A stretch of 64,000 nt of DNA from Oscillospiraceae bacterium (GTDB lineage: Bacteria; Bacillota; Clostridia; Oscillospirales; Acutalibacteraceae): assembly GCA_022650485.1 (NCBI GenBank), contig JALCPP010000009.1, forward strand, positions 1 to 64,000. Direction: 5' to 3'. This document shows, one piece after another, positions 9,717 to 18,725 of this stretch. A model generated the notes under the pieces. That model worked only from the letters and a program-made list of their open reading frames with translations. It searched no databases and was not told the DNA's origin. A program made the translations under genes and the position numbers. The first letter of the stretch is position 1, and each line of letters begins with the position of its first letter.

Positions 9717-10970
9717 ATGTACAGTAATGTAATGGACACCATCGGTTTTGTCTCAAAGGCTGACCCGGAAGTCGGCGGCGCAATGCAAAAGGAATTGGGC
9801 AGACAGCAAGCAAATCTGGAATTAATCGCGTCTGAAAATATTGTTTCACCCGCTGTTATGGCGGCGATGGGCAGTGTTTTGACTAATAAGTACGCGGAAG
9901 GATATCCGGGAAAACGCTATTACGGCGGATGCCAGTATGTTGACATTGTGGAAGAACTTGCCCGCAAACGCGCCTGCAAACTGTTTGGGGCGGAGCATGC
10001 CAATGTACAGCCGCATTCCGGTGCCCAGGCAAACTTCGCGGTGTATTTTGCCCTGCTGAAACCCGGCGATACGGTTATGGGCATGAATCTGGCAGAAGGC
10101 GGGCATCTAACCCACGGGTCGCCGGTTAATCTGTCGGGTAGCTACTACAACTTTGTTCCCTACGGCGTCAGTCCGGAAACAGGCCGTATTGATTACGATG
10201 CGGTTTATGAAACGGCGATGCGGGTGAAACCAAAGTTGATTGTGGCGGGTGCCAGTGCCTATCCGCGCTTGATCGATTTTAAACGTTTCCGCGAAATCTG
10301 CGATGCCTGCGGCGCCCTGCTGATGGTGGACATGGCGCATATTGCCGGTCTTGTTGCGGGCGGTAATCACCCGAATCCGGTGGAGTGGGCGCAGATTGTT
10401 ACAACGACGACGCACAAAACCCTGCGCGGACCCCGCGGCGGTCTGATCCTGTGCAAAGAAGAATATGCCAAGGCAATCGACAAGGCCATTTTCCCGGGAA
10501 CACAGGGCGGCCCGCTGATGCATATTATCGCGGGGAAAGCGGTGTGCTTGGGTGAAGCGCTGAAACCTGAATTTAAGCAGTATACGCATGCGATTGTGGA
10601 TAATGCTAAGGCACTGGCTGACGGTTTGCTCAAGCGGAACGTCAAACTGGTAACCGGCGGAACGGATAATCACCTGCTGATGGTGGACCTGACGGGGTTG
10701 GACCTGACGGGTAAGGAATTGGAGCGGCGCCTGGATTCCGTCAATATCACGGCAAACAAAAACACCGTGCCGAATGAAAAACGCAGCCCGTTTGTGACGA
10801 GCGGCCTGCGGCTTGGTACGCCGGCTGTCACCACGCGCGGCCTGAAAGCGGCGGACATGGACCGGATTGCCGAGTGCATCAGTCTTGCTATTTTCAGTTT
10901 TGAGCCAAACCGCGAAAAGATTCGTGCGATGGTCCATGAAATCTGTGCCAGGTACCCGCTCTATGAATAA
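9717..10970 (+). CDS. glyA: Serine hydroxymethyltransferase
   Basis: A 417-residue PLP enzyme that interconverts serine and glycine while charging tetrahydrofolate with a one-carbon unit. Recognisable blocks are [28 protein letters not shown], and [14 protein letters not shown] with the PLP lysine at 234. ATG at 9717 is taken as the start because GGAAAGGG lies about ten bases upstream; the in-frame TTG at 9708 is too close to that site. Length is normal for bacterial GlyA. rarA follows in the same direction after 24 bases. Confidence 0.96.
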   Translation: MYSNVMDTIGFVSKADPEVGGAMQKELGRQQANLELIASENIVSPAVMAAMGSVLTNKYAEGYPGKRYYGGCQYVDIVEELARKRACKLFGAEHANVQPHSGAQANFAVYFALLKPGDTVMGMNLAEGGHLTHGSPVNLSGSYYNFVPYGVSPETGRIDYDAVYETAMRVKPKLIVAGASAYPRLIDFKRFREICDACGALLMVDMAHIAGLVAGGNHPNPVEWAQIVTTTTHKTLRGPRGGLILCKEEYAKAIDKAIFPGTQGGPLMHIIAGKAVCLGEALKPEFKQYTHAIVDNAKALADGLLKRNVKLVTGGTDNHLLMVDLTGLDLTGKELERRLDSVNITANKNTVPNEKRSPFVTSGLRLGTPAVTTRGLKAADMDRIAECISLAIFSFEPNREKIRAMVHEICARYPLYE

Positions 10971-10994
10971 TTGGCAAGGAAAGGATTGGTGCTG

Positions 10995-12263
10995 ATGTCG
11001 GCACCGCTTGCGGATCGGATTCGTCCCCGCAGTCTGGACGAAATCGTCGGTCAGCGTCATTTGCTTGACCCCGGCAGGCCGCTGAGGCGTATTATTGAGT
11101 CGGGGAAAATACCCAATATGGTTTTTTACGGTCCGTCCGGGATCGGAAAGACGACGGTTGCGTCCATCATCGCGGCGAGGACCAGCCGTAAATTGGTAAA
11201 AATGAATGGGACGACCGCCTCCACGGCGGATATTCGGGATGTTGTGAATCAGCTGGATACGCTGGCCGCTCCGAACGGTATCCTTCTTTATCTGGATGAA
11301 ATCCAGTATTTTAATAAAAAGCAGCAGCAAACTTTGCTGGAGTTTATTGAAAACGGTTCCATTACCCTGATTGCATCCACAACCGAAAATCCCTATTTCT
11401 ATGTATACGGTGCGATTTTAAGCCGCTCGACGGTGTTCGAATTTAAGCCGGTTCCAACGGCGGATATTCTTGGGGCTGCCAAACGGGCGTTTCAAATTCT
11501 GGAAGAAGAACAGCATCGTGGGATTGAGGTTGAACCCGGTGCGTTGAAGGTGATTTCTTCGGCCTGCGGCGGAGATGTGCGCAAAGCCATGAACGCGGTG
11601 GAACTCTGTGTGATATCCGGAGAAGAAAAAGACGGCGTCTGCCGGGTGACGGAGCAGCTGGCAAGAGATTTGACCCAGCGCAGCGCGATGCGATACGACC
11701 GTGCGGGGGACGAGCATTACGACATTCTGTCTGCGTTTCAGAAGTCGATGCGCGGTTCCGACCCGGATGCCGCCGTTCATTATCTGGCTCGTCTGCTGGA
11801 AGCGGGGGACATGCCTTCCGCCTGCCGCAGATTGTTGGTATGTGCCTGTGAAGATGTGGGTCTTGCCTACCCGCAGATCATTCCTATTGTGAAGGCGGCG
11901 GTGGACACGGCGCTGCAGGTTGGCCTGCCGGAGGCCAGAATTCCGCTTGCTGATGCAGTGATTCTGGTGGCGTGTTCCCCAAAATCCAATTCGGCATACT
12001 GTGCGATGAATGCGGCGATGGAAGACTTGCGTGCAGGCAGGACGGGGCCGATTCCCCGCAGACTGCAAAACAAGCATTATGACGGCGAAGATAATCCGAA
12101 TAAAGGGCAGTTTTATCAGTATGCGCATGATTTTCCGCATCATTGGGTTCGCCAGCAGTATCTGCCGGATCTTCTGAAGGATACGGTTTATTATCGGTGG
12201 GGAGAGAATAAGACGGAACAGGCTTACCGACGGTATTGGCAGGAAATTAAAAAAGAAAAGTAA
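10995..12263 (+). CDS. rarA: Replication-associated recombination protein A, AAA+ ATPase
   Basis: A 422-residue RarA/MgsA-family clamp-loader-like ATPase that acts at stalled replication forks. The N-terminus ADRIRPRSLDEIVGQRHLL is followed by Walker A GPSGIGKTT, Walker B LYLDEIQYF and sensor 1 IASTTENP. The C-terminal tetramerisation region ends with RRLQNKHYDGEDNPN and YQYAHDFPHHWVRQQYLP. Start ATG at 10995 behind AAGGAAAGG; the TTG at 10971 directly follows the glyA stop and lacks a site. Probably co-transcribed with glyA. Confidence 0.95.
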   Translation: MSAPLADRIRPRSLDEIVGQRHLLDPGRPLRRIIESGKIPNMVFYGPSGIGKTTVASIIAARTSRKLVKMNGTTASTADIRDVVNQLDTLAAPNGILLYLDEIQYFNKKQQQTLLEFIENGSITLIASTTENPYFYVYGAILSRSTVFEFKPVPTADILGAAKRAFQILEEEQHRGIEVEPGALKVISSACGGDVRKAMNAVELCVISGEEKDGVCRVTEQLARDLTQRSAMRYDRAGDEHYDILSAFQKSMRGSDPDAAVHYLARLLEAGDMPSACRRLLVCACEDVGLAYPQIIPIVKAAVDTALQVGLPEARIPLADAVILVACSPKSNSAYCAMNAAMEDLRAGRTGPIPRRLQNKHYDGEDNPNKGQFYQYAHDFPHHWVRQQYLPDLLKDTVYYRWGENKTEQAYRRYWQEIKKEK

Positions 12264-12270
12264 ATTTATG

Positions 12271-12299
12271 TTGATTTTCGTTTGAGTTTGCGATATAAT
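12271..12299 (+). promoter_or_regulatory. Promoter of the flavin reductase-rubredoxin gene
   Basis: TTGATT at 12271-12276, 17 bases, TATAAT at 12294-12299, directly after the rarA stop. Confidence 0.7.
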
Positions 12300-12328
12300 A
12301 GTAAAAATGCGTTTTGGAGGAATCGGAC

Positions 12329-12985
12329 TTGAACGACATCATTTTGAACAGCCTGTCCTACGGGATGTTCGCAATTGGTGTGAAGGACGGAAAGAAAACT
12401 TCTGCCTGTATTGCTAATACGGTCATGCAGGTTTCACGCATGCCGAACATCATTGCAGTTAGCCTGAACCACGATAATTACAGCTGTGAATGCATCCGCA
12501 AAAACGGCTTGTTCAGCGTTTCTGTTTTGTCGGAGGATACTTCCGGTACCGTAATTGGCGCCTTGGGTTTTTCATCCGGGCGGGATACGGACAAACTCCG
12601 GAACATCAGACACCGCATTTTAGCAGAAGGCGTTCCTGTTTTAAAAGAACAGACCTGCTGTTGGTTTCTTTGCAAAGTGTTGGCTTCGTCTGAAACGGCA
12701 AGTCACACGGTCTTTATGGCAGAAGTGATTGCCGGCAGTGAAAAATCGGTTGGAAAACCGATGACTTATGAATATTATCACAGAGTAATTAAAGGCAGGG
12801 CACCGAAAAATGCACCGACTTACCGGGAGGAAAAACAGAATGAAACACAGCAGGGCGGAGAAAATTGGATCTGCACTGTATGTGGTTTTATTTACAATGA
12901 TCCATTTGTTCCTTTTGAGGAATTACCGGATGATTGGATCTGCCCCATTTGCGGGGCGCCTAAGTCGGCGTTTCAACGACAGTGA
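12329..12985 (+). CDS. Flavin reductase-rubredoxin fusion (high-molecular-weight rubredoxin)
   Basis: A 218-residue redox protein. Residues 1-150 form an FMN-binding flavin reductase-like split barrel (YGMFAIGVKDGKKTSACIAN, QVSRMPNIIAVSLN). A short linker leads to a C-terminal rubredoxin with both iron-binding pairs, WICTVCGFIYNDP and WICPICGAPKSAF. This is the layout of the clostridial and Moorella high-molecular-weight rubredoxin, which donates electrons to flavodiiron proteins that reduce oxygen or nitric oxide. TTG at 12329 is chosen because GGAGG lies nine bases upstream; an upstream in-frame TTG at 12314 overlaps that site. Monocistronic between its own promoter and terminator. No flavodiiron protein is nearby. 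Confidence 0.88.
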   Translation: MNDIILNSLSYGMFAIGVKDGKKTSACIANTVMQVSRMPNIIAVSLNHDNYSCECIRKNGLFSVSVLSEDTSGTVIGALGFSSGRDTDKLRNIRHRILAEGVPVLKEQTCCWFLCKVLASSETASHTVFMAEVIAGSEKSVGKPMTYEYYHRVIKGRAPKNAPTYREEKQNETQQGGENWICTVCGFIYNDPFVPFEELPDDWICPICGAPKSAFQRQ

Positions 12986-12993
12986 AGATAGAA

Positions 12994-13040
12994 AAGCTCA
13001 CACCGATGTATTTGATACATCGGGCGGGGGCTTTTTTTTT
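12994..13040 (+). terminator. Terminator after the rubredoxin fusion gene
   Basis: AAGCTC and CCGATGTAT pair across a short loop with ATACATCGG and GGGGCTT, followed by nine Ts ending at 13040. Confidence 0.9.
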
Positions 13041-13103
13041 GAGTAAATTTGAGTAAAAAAGCACAGCTTTTTACTGATATATTAATTGAGGAGTGTTCTT
13101 TTT

Positions 13104-14396
13104 ATGGCAAAGCAAATCATTCAAGTCGAAGAAAAGCCACCTTTGATGAAAGCAATTCCGCTTTCTGTGCAGCATCTGTTCGCAATGTTCAGTGCTTCGG
13201 TGCTGGTCCCGGTTCTGTTGGGAATCAGCCCCTCTGTGGTTCTGTTTATGAACGGAGTCGGCACGCTGTTGTACATGCTGATTACAGGCGGAAAGGCCCC
13301 GGCCTTTCTGGGCTCCAGCTTCGCGTTCATCGCGCCGGCGGGGATTATCATTGCGACCGAGGGGCTGGGATACCCGTATGCGCTCGGCGGGTTTGTAACT
13401 TCCGGCGCGGTGTTTTGCGTCGTGGCGCTTGTCATTCGATTCTGCGGTACGAAATGGATCGATGTGATTCTTCCGCCTGCGGCGATGGGCTCCGTTGTGG
13501 CCCTGATCGGATTGGAACTTTCCGGTACGGCGGCCGACATGGGCGGGTTAATCCTGAGCGACACTTATACCCAGATCGACCCCAAAAAAGTTACGGTGTT
13601 TTTAATTACACTGGGGGTAGCGGTGTTCGGCAGCGTATTGTTCCGCAAGTTCTTGGCGGTTATTCCGATTCTGATTGCGATTATTGTGGGCTATTGCACC
13701 GCACTTGCCATGGGTATGGTCGATTTTTCAGCCATTGCCTCGGCACCGGCGTTTGCCGTGCCCAATTTTCAGATTGCAAAATTTGACTGGAACGCCATTT
13801 CTATTATTCTGCCGGCGACGCTGGTTGTTGTTTCGGAACATATCGGGCATCAGATCGTTACCGGTAAAATTATTGGGCGCAACATACTGAAAGACCCCGG
13901 ACTGAACCGCACAATGCTTGGCGACGGTATTTCCACCATGATTTCCGGCTTTTGCGGTTCCGTCCCAACGACGACCTACGGCGAGAATATCGGTGTGATG
14001 GCAATGACCGGAGTATACAGTGTCTGGGTGATTGGCGGCGCCGCGGTACTGTCCATTGCAATTTCATTCTTTGGTAAGGTTTCCGCATTAATTCAGTCGA
14101 TTCCTAACCCGGTTATGGGCGGCGTCAGCTTTCTGCTGTACGGGATGATTGCTTCCTCCGGTGTCAGGCTTCTGGTTGACCAAAAGGTGGATTACAGCCG
14201 TTCACGTAATCTTGCCATGACCAGTGTCGTTTTGGTAACGGGCCTTTCCGGGGCATTTGTGCAGCTGGGGCAGGTAAAGCTGACCGGCATGTCCCTTGGC
14301 GCAGTGGTTGCGATGCTGCTTGGTTTGATTTTCTGGATCATTGACAAATTCCATGCGGCCAATGACTATGAGACTGCTTCGGATGCGGAAGAGTAA
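13104..14396 (+). CDS. uraA: Uracil permease, NCS2 family
   Basis: A 430-residue integral membrane transporter with about 14 hydrophobic segments, importing uracil with protons. Signature blocks are GGKAPAFLGSSFAFIAPAG, VVVSEHIGHQIVTGKI and GSVPTTTYGENIGVMAMT; the two Glu residues in SEHIG and GENIG correspond to substrate-binding positions known in E. coli UraA. Start ATG at 13104 behind GAGGAG, nine bases away; the TTG at 13086 overlaps that site. The gene starts 63 bases after a terminator, so its promoter must lie within that gap. No riboswitch was recognised. Confidence 0.9.
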   Translation: MAKQIIQVEEKPPLMKAIPLSVQHLFAMFSASVLVPVLLGISPSVVLFMNGVGTLLYMLITGGKAPAFLGSSFAFIAPAGIIIATEGLGYPYALGGFVTSGAVFCVVALVIRFCGTKWIDVILPPAAMGSVVALIGLELSGTAADMGGLILSDTYTQIDPKKVTVFLITLGVAVFGSVLFRKFLAVIPILIAIIVGYCTALAMGMVDFSAIASAPAFAVPNFQIAKFDWNAISIILPATLVVVSEHIGHQIVTGKIIGRNILKDPGLNRTMLGDGISTMISGFCGSVPTTTYGENIGVMAMTGVYSVWVIGGAAVLSIAISFFGKVSALIQSIPNPVMGGVSFLLYGMIASSGVRLLVDQKVDYSRSRNLAMTSVVLVTGLSGAFVQLGQVKLTGMSLGAVVAMLLGLIFWIIDKFHAANDYETASDAEE

Positions 14397-14419
14397 ATAG
14401 CGAACTTTTCAGCATCTTC

Positions 14420-14448
14420 TTGAATAATTTAATCATTTATCCTATAAT
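14420..14448 (+). promoter_or_regulatory. Promoter of the transketolase operon
   Basis: TTGAAT at 14420-14425, 17 bases, TATAAT at 14443-14448. Confidence 0.7.
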
Positions 14449-14480
14449 AATCACGATAGATTTTATTTAGGAGGGCAGTA

Positions 14481-15326
14481 ATGGATAAAACACTGAAACA
14501 GAAATTGAAAATTTCCGCGTGCCGAATTCGTATGGGCGCCGTGGAAGGCGTTTACAATGCAAAGTCCGGGCATCCGGGCGGTTCTCTGTCTGCAGCGGAT
14601 CTTTTTTCATACCTATATTTTAAAGAAATTCGCGTGAACCCGGAAAACCCGAAGGACCCGAACCGTGACCGGTTTGTACTGTCGAAAGGACACACTTGCC
14701 CGGGGCTTTATGCAGCCTTGGCCTTAAAAGGCTATTTTTCGGAGTCTGAGCTGAAAAAGCTGAGACATATTGGCGCAATGCTTCAGGGACATCCCGATAT
14801 GAAGGGAACCCCCGGGATTGATATGAGCACGGGGTCGCTCGGGCAGGGCATTTCCGCGGCCTGCGGTATGGCGCTTGCCGGCAAAATGGACGGGAAGGAC
14901 TACCGTGTTTACTCGTTGCTGGGCGATGGCGAACTGGAAGAAGGACAAGTTTGGGAAGCCTCCATGTTTGCGGGGCATCATCACTTGGACAATCTCTGCC
15001 TGATGGTCGACATCAACGGATTGCAGATTGACGGCGCCACGGCAGATGTGGCAGGTCCGGAACCGATTGATGAAAAATTCCGCGCATTCGGATTCGATGT
15101 GCAGACGATTGACGGGCATGATTTTGACGAAATTGAAAAAGCGTTTGAACATGCGAAAACGGTTAAGGGAAAGCCGTCTGTCATTCTTGCGAAAACCGTG
15201 AAGGGCAAGGGCGTTTCCTATATGGAAAATGTAGCGGGCTGGCACGGCAAGGCACCGAACGATGAACAGTATGAAACTGCCATGCGCGAGTTGAAGCAGA
15301 CCCTGGCCGGATTGGAGGCGGAATAA
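14481..15326 (+). CDS. Transketolase, N-terminal subunit
   Basis: A 281-residue thiamine-diphosphate-binding half of a split transketolase in the non-oxidative pentose phosphate pathway. SGHPGGSLSAADLFSYLYF near the N-terminus and GDGELEEGQVWEA are the conserved substrate and ThDP/metal-binding regions. Start ATG at 14481 behind AGGAGGG. Its stop codon is immediately followed by the start of the C-terminal subunit, so the two are made together. Splitting of transketolase into two genes is common in Clostridia. Confidence 0.94.
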   Translation: MDKTLKQKLKISACRIRMGAVEGVYNAKSGHPGGSLSAADLFSYLYFKEIRVNPENPKDPNRDRFVLSKGHTCPGLYAALALKGYFSESELKKLRHIGAMLQGHPDMKGTPGIDMSTGSLGQGISAACGMALAGKMDGKDYRVYSLLGDGELEEGQVWEASMFAGHHHLDNLCLMVDINGLQIDGATADVAGPEPIDEKFRAFGFDVQTIDGHDFDEIEKAFEHAKTVKGKPSVILAKTVKGKGVSYMENVAGWHGKAPNDEQYETAMRELKQTLAGLEAE

Positions 15327-16268
15327 ATGGCGGAAATGATTAAAAAAGCGACCCGTGAAAGCTATGGACTAACGCTGTGCGAGCTTGGGGAAAAATTCCC
15401 TCAGATTGTTGTGCTGGACGCCGACTTGGCGGAAGCGACGAAAACCGGGATGTTTAAGAAAAAATATCCGGAGCGCTTTGTTGACTGCGGAATTGCAGAA
15501 AGCAACATGGTGGGTGTTGCCGCGGGACTTTCGACCTGTGGCAAAATTCCGTTTGCAACCTCATTTGCCATGTTTTCCACCGGACGTGCGTTTGAGCAGG
15601 TGCGCAATTCCGTGTGCTACCCTCATCTGAATGTTAAAATTGTCGGCACCCATGCGGGTATTTCCGTCGGGGAAGACGGTGCGACCCACCAGTGCCTGGA
15701 AGATATTGCTCTGATGCGCACTCTGCCGGGAATGACGGTCATCTGCCCATCGGACCATTATGAGACAGCTGCGGCCGTTCGCGCCGCTGTGGAGCATCAG
15801 GGGCCGGTTTATCTGCGCCTTTCCCGCTTGGCGGTAGAAAGCTTTAACAACGCCGATGATTATCGGTTTGAGCTTGGCAAGGGAATTACCCTGCGCGACG
15901 GAAAAGACATTACGATCGTCGCCACGGGTCTGATGGTTTGCCGCGCGCTGGAAGCGGCCAAGCTGCTGGAACAAAAGGGAATTGACGCGAGGATTATCAA
16001 TATCCACACGATCAAACCGATTGACCGGGAGCTGATTGTGAAAGCGGCGAAGGAAACCGGAAAAATCGTTACCGTTGAAGAGCATAATGTTATCGGCGGA
16101 CTTGGCGATGCGGTTGCCGCCGTGCTGAGCGAGGAACTGCCGACTCCGCTGCGCAAAATCGGTGTGAACGATCAGTTTGGTCACTCCGGCCCTGCAGTCG
16201 ATCTGCTGGACGAGTTTGGGCTTTGTGCCCCGCATATTGCGGAAGTTACGGAAAAATTCTTAAAATAA
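15327..16268 (+). CDS. Transketolase, C-terminal subunit
   Basis: A 313-residue partner of the preceding gene. It contains the pyrimidine-binding domain with the catalytic Glu (DCGIAESNMVGVAAGLS) and GEDGATHQCLEDIALMR, and the C-terminal transketolase domain (ARIINIHTIKPIDREL, VTVEEHNVIGGLGDAVA). ATG at 15327 abuts the previous stop with no gap, so translation is probably coupled. The operon ends at the terminator at 16293. Confidence 0.94.
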   Translation: MAEMIKKATRESYGLTLCELGEKFPQIVVLDADLAEATKTGMFKKKYPERFVDCGIAESNMVGVAAGLSTCGKIPFATSFAMFSTGRAFEQVRNSVCYPHLNVKIVGTHAGISVGEDGATHQCLEDIALMRTLPGMTVICPSDHYETAAAVRAAVEHQGPVYLRLSRLAVESFNNADDYRFELGKGITLRDGKDITIVATGLMVCRALEAAKLLEQKGIDARIINIHTIKPIDRELIVKAAKETGKIVTVEEHNVIGGLGDAVAAVLSEELPTPLRKIGVNDQFGHSGPAVDLLDEFGLCAPHIAEVTEKFLK

Positions 16269-16292
16269 TCCATCCGATTCAGGATTCTAAAA

Positions 16293-16330
16293 GGGCCGCG
16301 GGAAATTTCCTGCGGCCTGTTTTTCTTTTA
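16293..16330 (+). terminator. Terminator of the transketolase operon
   Basis: GGCCGCGGGAAA pairs with TTTCCTGCGGCC with one G-T pair, then TGTTTTTCTTTT. Confidence 0.9.
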
Positions 16331-16366
16331 ACGGTATCAGATCATGGAAAAAGGGGGAAAGATATC

Positions 16367-17368
16367 TTGCAGAAAGGACATCCCGGAAAAATTCGGATTT
16401 TGGCACTGCTTGAACTCCTGGACCAATGGACCGATGAGGAGCATCCGCTTTCCGCGCAGGAGCTGATCGCTTTTTTGAGTGAACAGGGAATTACAGCGGA
16501 AAGAAAAACAATTTACAGGGATATTTCCGCTTTGCGCGCGCATGGGATTGATATTCTTTTTACCCGAAAACCGAAAGCGGGTTATTTTCTCGCGGAGCGG
16601 CGCTTCGAACTGCCGGAGGTTCGCCTGCTGATGGATGCGGTGTACGCCGCCCCGTTTCTCACCCAAAAAAAGACCGGTGAACTGCTGCAAAAGCTGAGCG
16701 GTTTGATGAGCGCAGGGCAGGCGGAGGAAACCGCAGGTATGCCCCACATCAATCTGCGCCCGAAGTTTAAAAACGAAGAAATTTATTATACGATTGACGC
16801 GGTCAGCCGCGCGATTGCGCAAAAGAAAAAAATCTCCTTCCTGTACCGGCACCACGTCATTCGGGGAAACCGGATGACGCGGGATGAGGGAAGAAAATTT
16901 CTGGTAAGTCCGTATGCGCTGATTTGGGACAGCGACAAATATTATCTTGCTGCAAATTATGAAAAGTACGGTGACATCAGCGTTTATCGTCTGGATAGGA
17001 TGAGGCGGGCCGTGTTGTCCGCACAGGATGCCAGACCGTTTTGTGAAGTAAGCGAGTACCGCGAACGGTTTGATGCGGAAGATTATGCGGCAAAAACTTT
17101 TCATTTGTATCATGGGGACCTGCAGACCGTAGCGCTTCGCTGTTCCGACAGCGCTTTGGAACTGCTGCTGGACAAATTCGGAGCAGGGCTGCGGATCTGT
17201 ACGAGGGAAGACGGGCTGTTTGACGTGAAGATTCAGGTGTATGCAGGAGAGGGACTGGTGGAATGGCTGCTTCAGTACGGGGACCGGATCTGTGTGCTTT
17301 CGCCGCAGGCACTTCGCGAGCAGGTGTGTGAACGCATTCACCGTATTGAAAAGCAATATGGGTTTTAA
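16367..17368 (+). CDS. WYL-domain transcriptional regulator
   Basis: A 333-residue regulator with an N-terminal winged helix-turn-helix (KIRILALLELLDQW, ITAERKTIYRDISALRAHG) and a C-terminal WYL ligand-sensing domain (ISFLYRHHVI, SPYALIWDSDKYYLAANY, VYRLDRM). The start is taken as TTG at 16367 because AAAGGGGGAAAG precedes it; the longer frame back to 16223 would cross the transketolase terminator. WYL proteins bind small ligands or nucleic acids, and the target here is unknown. Its last four bases overlap the convergent mntP gene, with no room for a terminator between them. Confidence 0.88.
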   Translation: MQKGHPGKIRILALLELLDQWTDEEHPLSAQELIAFLSEQGITAERKTIYRDISALRAHGIDILFTRKPKAGYFLAERRFELPEVRLLMDAVYAAPFLTQKKTGELLQKLSGLMSAGQAEETAGMPHINLRPKFKNEEIYYTIDAVSRAIAQKKKISFLYRHHVIRGNRMTRDEGRKFLVSPYALIWDSDKYYLAANYEKYGDISVYRLDRMRRAVLSAQDARPFCEVSEYRERFDAEDYAAKTFHLYHGDLQTVALRCSDSALELLLDKFGAGLRICTREDGLFDVKIQVYAGEGLVEWLLQYGDRICVLSPQALREQVCERIHRIEKQYGF

Positions 17369-17949
17369 AAGAACATGTGGTCAATGAAAATCTTAATTCC
17401 GATTCCGACAAGGACAATGCCGCCAAATGTTTCTGCGTGGCAGGAACATAGCGCGCCGAATTTTTTACCGATATAGACGCCGGCCAGGCAAACGGCAAAT
17501 GTAATGGTACCAATGATTAATACGGAAATCCCCATCAAAAATACGGTGGAAGCGCCGACTGCGGACGGCAGAAGAATTCCGGTTGCGAGCGCGTCGATGC
17601 TGGTGGCTATGGCAAGCGCAAACAGGGTTTTTAGTTTAATATCATTCTGTCTGCGGTCGCGCAGCCCGCACTGCTTTTTGCGGTGCGCTTCCCGAATCAT
17701 GCTGATTCCCAGATAGCTCAGAAGAATCAGCGCAATCCAGTGGTCCACCGCGCTGATGATGTTTTCGCCTGCCTTTCCGATCAGCCAGCCCAGTAAAGGC
17801 ATGACGGACTGGAACAGGCCAAAGCACAGCGCCAGTTTTGCAGCAAACCAGAAGGTCACTTTTCTGGTGATGGCACCGTTTGTGATGCAGACGGCAAACG
17901 CGTCCATGGCAAGGCCGAGCCCGATGCCGCACAGGGAAACATAATCCAT
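17365..17949 (-). CDS. mntP: Manganese efflux pump MntP
   Basis: A 194-residue membrane protein of six hydrophobic segments in two repeats. The two copies of the family motif, LAMDAFAV near residue 14 and ATSIDALATG near residue 117, place Asp in the membrane where Mn2+ is thought to pass. Length matches MntP (about 190). The stretch upstream to hisH is only 150 bases and I saw no yybP-ykoY manganese riboswitch. Convergent 4-base overlap with the WYL regulator. Confidence 0.92.
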   Translation of the reverse strand: MDYVSLCGIGLGLAMDAFAVCITNGAITRKVTFWFAAKLALCFGLFQSVMPLLGWLIGKAGENIISAVDHWIALILLSYLGISMIREAHRKKQCGLRDRRQNDIKLKTLFALAIATSIDALATGILLPSAVGASTVFLMGISVLIIGTITFAVCLAGVYIGKKFGALCSCHAETFGGIVLVGIGIKIFIDHMFF

Positions 17950-18043
17950 AGTACTCCTCCAGTTTTTGCATTAAGAATTATCATACCTTGATTCCGCTGT
18001 GTTGTCAATTCGCGTGATAAGGCAGACATTTTCGGCCGTTAAG

Positions 18044-18072
18044 TTGAACCTCTGTTACTTTCATGATATAAT
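18044..18072 (+). promoter_or_regulatory. Promoter of hisHF
   Basis: TTGAAC at 18044-18049, 17 bases, TATAAT at 18067-18072; the start codon of hisH is 30 bases downstream. Confidence 0.7.
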
Positions 18073-18101
18073 GAATTACCATACGAAAGCGGTGATATTA
18101 C

Positions 18102-18713
18102 ATGATTGCAGTCATTGACTACGGAGCAGGAAATCTGCAAAGTGTTGTCAAGGCATTCCGGCACATTGGGTGTCATGTTTCCGTAACGTCTGACCCTGGG
18201 GAACTGGTACGCGCACAAGCTGCCGTTTTGCCGGGAGTTGGGGCGTTTGGGGATTCGATGCGCTGTTTGAACAATTCGGGTATGGTGGCCCCAATTCTCG
18301 ATTTTATCCATTCCGGAAAACCGTTTCTCGGCATTTGTCTGGGGCTTCAGCTTTTGTTTGAAGGGAGTGAGGAATCCCCCAAAATCAAGGGACTGGGGGT
18401 TCTTCCGGGAACGATCTGCCGAATTCCGGATTCTCCGGGACTGAAAATTCCCCATATCGGCTGGAACAGTTTGAAGATCAAACGTGACGGTGGACTGTTT
18501 GAGGGCTTGGGGAAAAATCCCTATGTCTATTTTGTCCATTCTTATTATTTAAAATCGGAGGACCGCGATATTGTAGCAGCCACGGCGGACTACGGGGTTG
18601 AAATGGATGTGTCCGTGCGCAGCGGCAATGTATTTGCCACACAGTTTCACCCGGAGAAAAGCGGTGCGGTTGGCCTGCATATGCTTCGAAATTTTGTTTC
18701 GGCACTGAAATAG
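18102..18713 (+). CDS. hisH: Imidazole glycerol phosphate synthase, glutaminase subunit
   Basis: A 203-residue class I glutamine amidotransferase that supplies ammonia to HisF. The catalytic triad is visible: Cys79 in [11 protein letters not shown], His183 and Glu185 in QFHPEKSG. The oxyanion region [10 protein letters not shown] is present. Start ATG at 18102 with only a weak ribosome site. Followed after 12 bases by hisF. No other histidine genes are in the window, so the pair is an orphan relative to a full his operon. Confidence 0.94.
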   Translation: MIAVIDYGAGNLQSVVKAFRHIGCHVSVTSDPGELVRAQAAVLPGVGAFGDSMRCLNNSGMVAPILDFIHSGKPFLGICLGLQLLFEGSEESPKIKGLGVLPGTICRIPDSPGLKIPHIGWNSLKIKRDGGLFEGLGKNPYVYFVHSYYLKSEDRDIVAATADYGVEMDVSVRSGNVFATQFHPEKSGAVGLHMLRNFVSALK

Positions 18714-18725
18714 GAGGATTCATCA

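Noticed and set aside
10107-11330. Long 407-codon antisense frame across glyA and rarA
   Set aside because: No ribosome site or known motif; caused by codon bias of the real genes on the other strand.
13041-13103. Possible purine or pyrimidine riboswitch/attenuator before uraA
   Set aside because: The gap after the preceding terminator is too short and contains no matching stems.
13049-13786. 245-codon plus-strand frame overlapping the uracil permease gene
   Set aside because: Different frame of uraA, Arg/Cys-rich, no membrane or domain pattern.
17950-18101. Possible manganese riboswitch before mntP
   Set aside because: Only 150 bases shared with the hisH promoter, and no yybP-ykoY conserved segments were seen.
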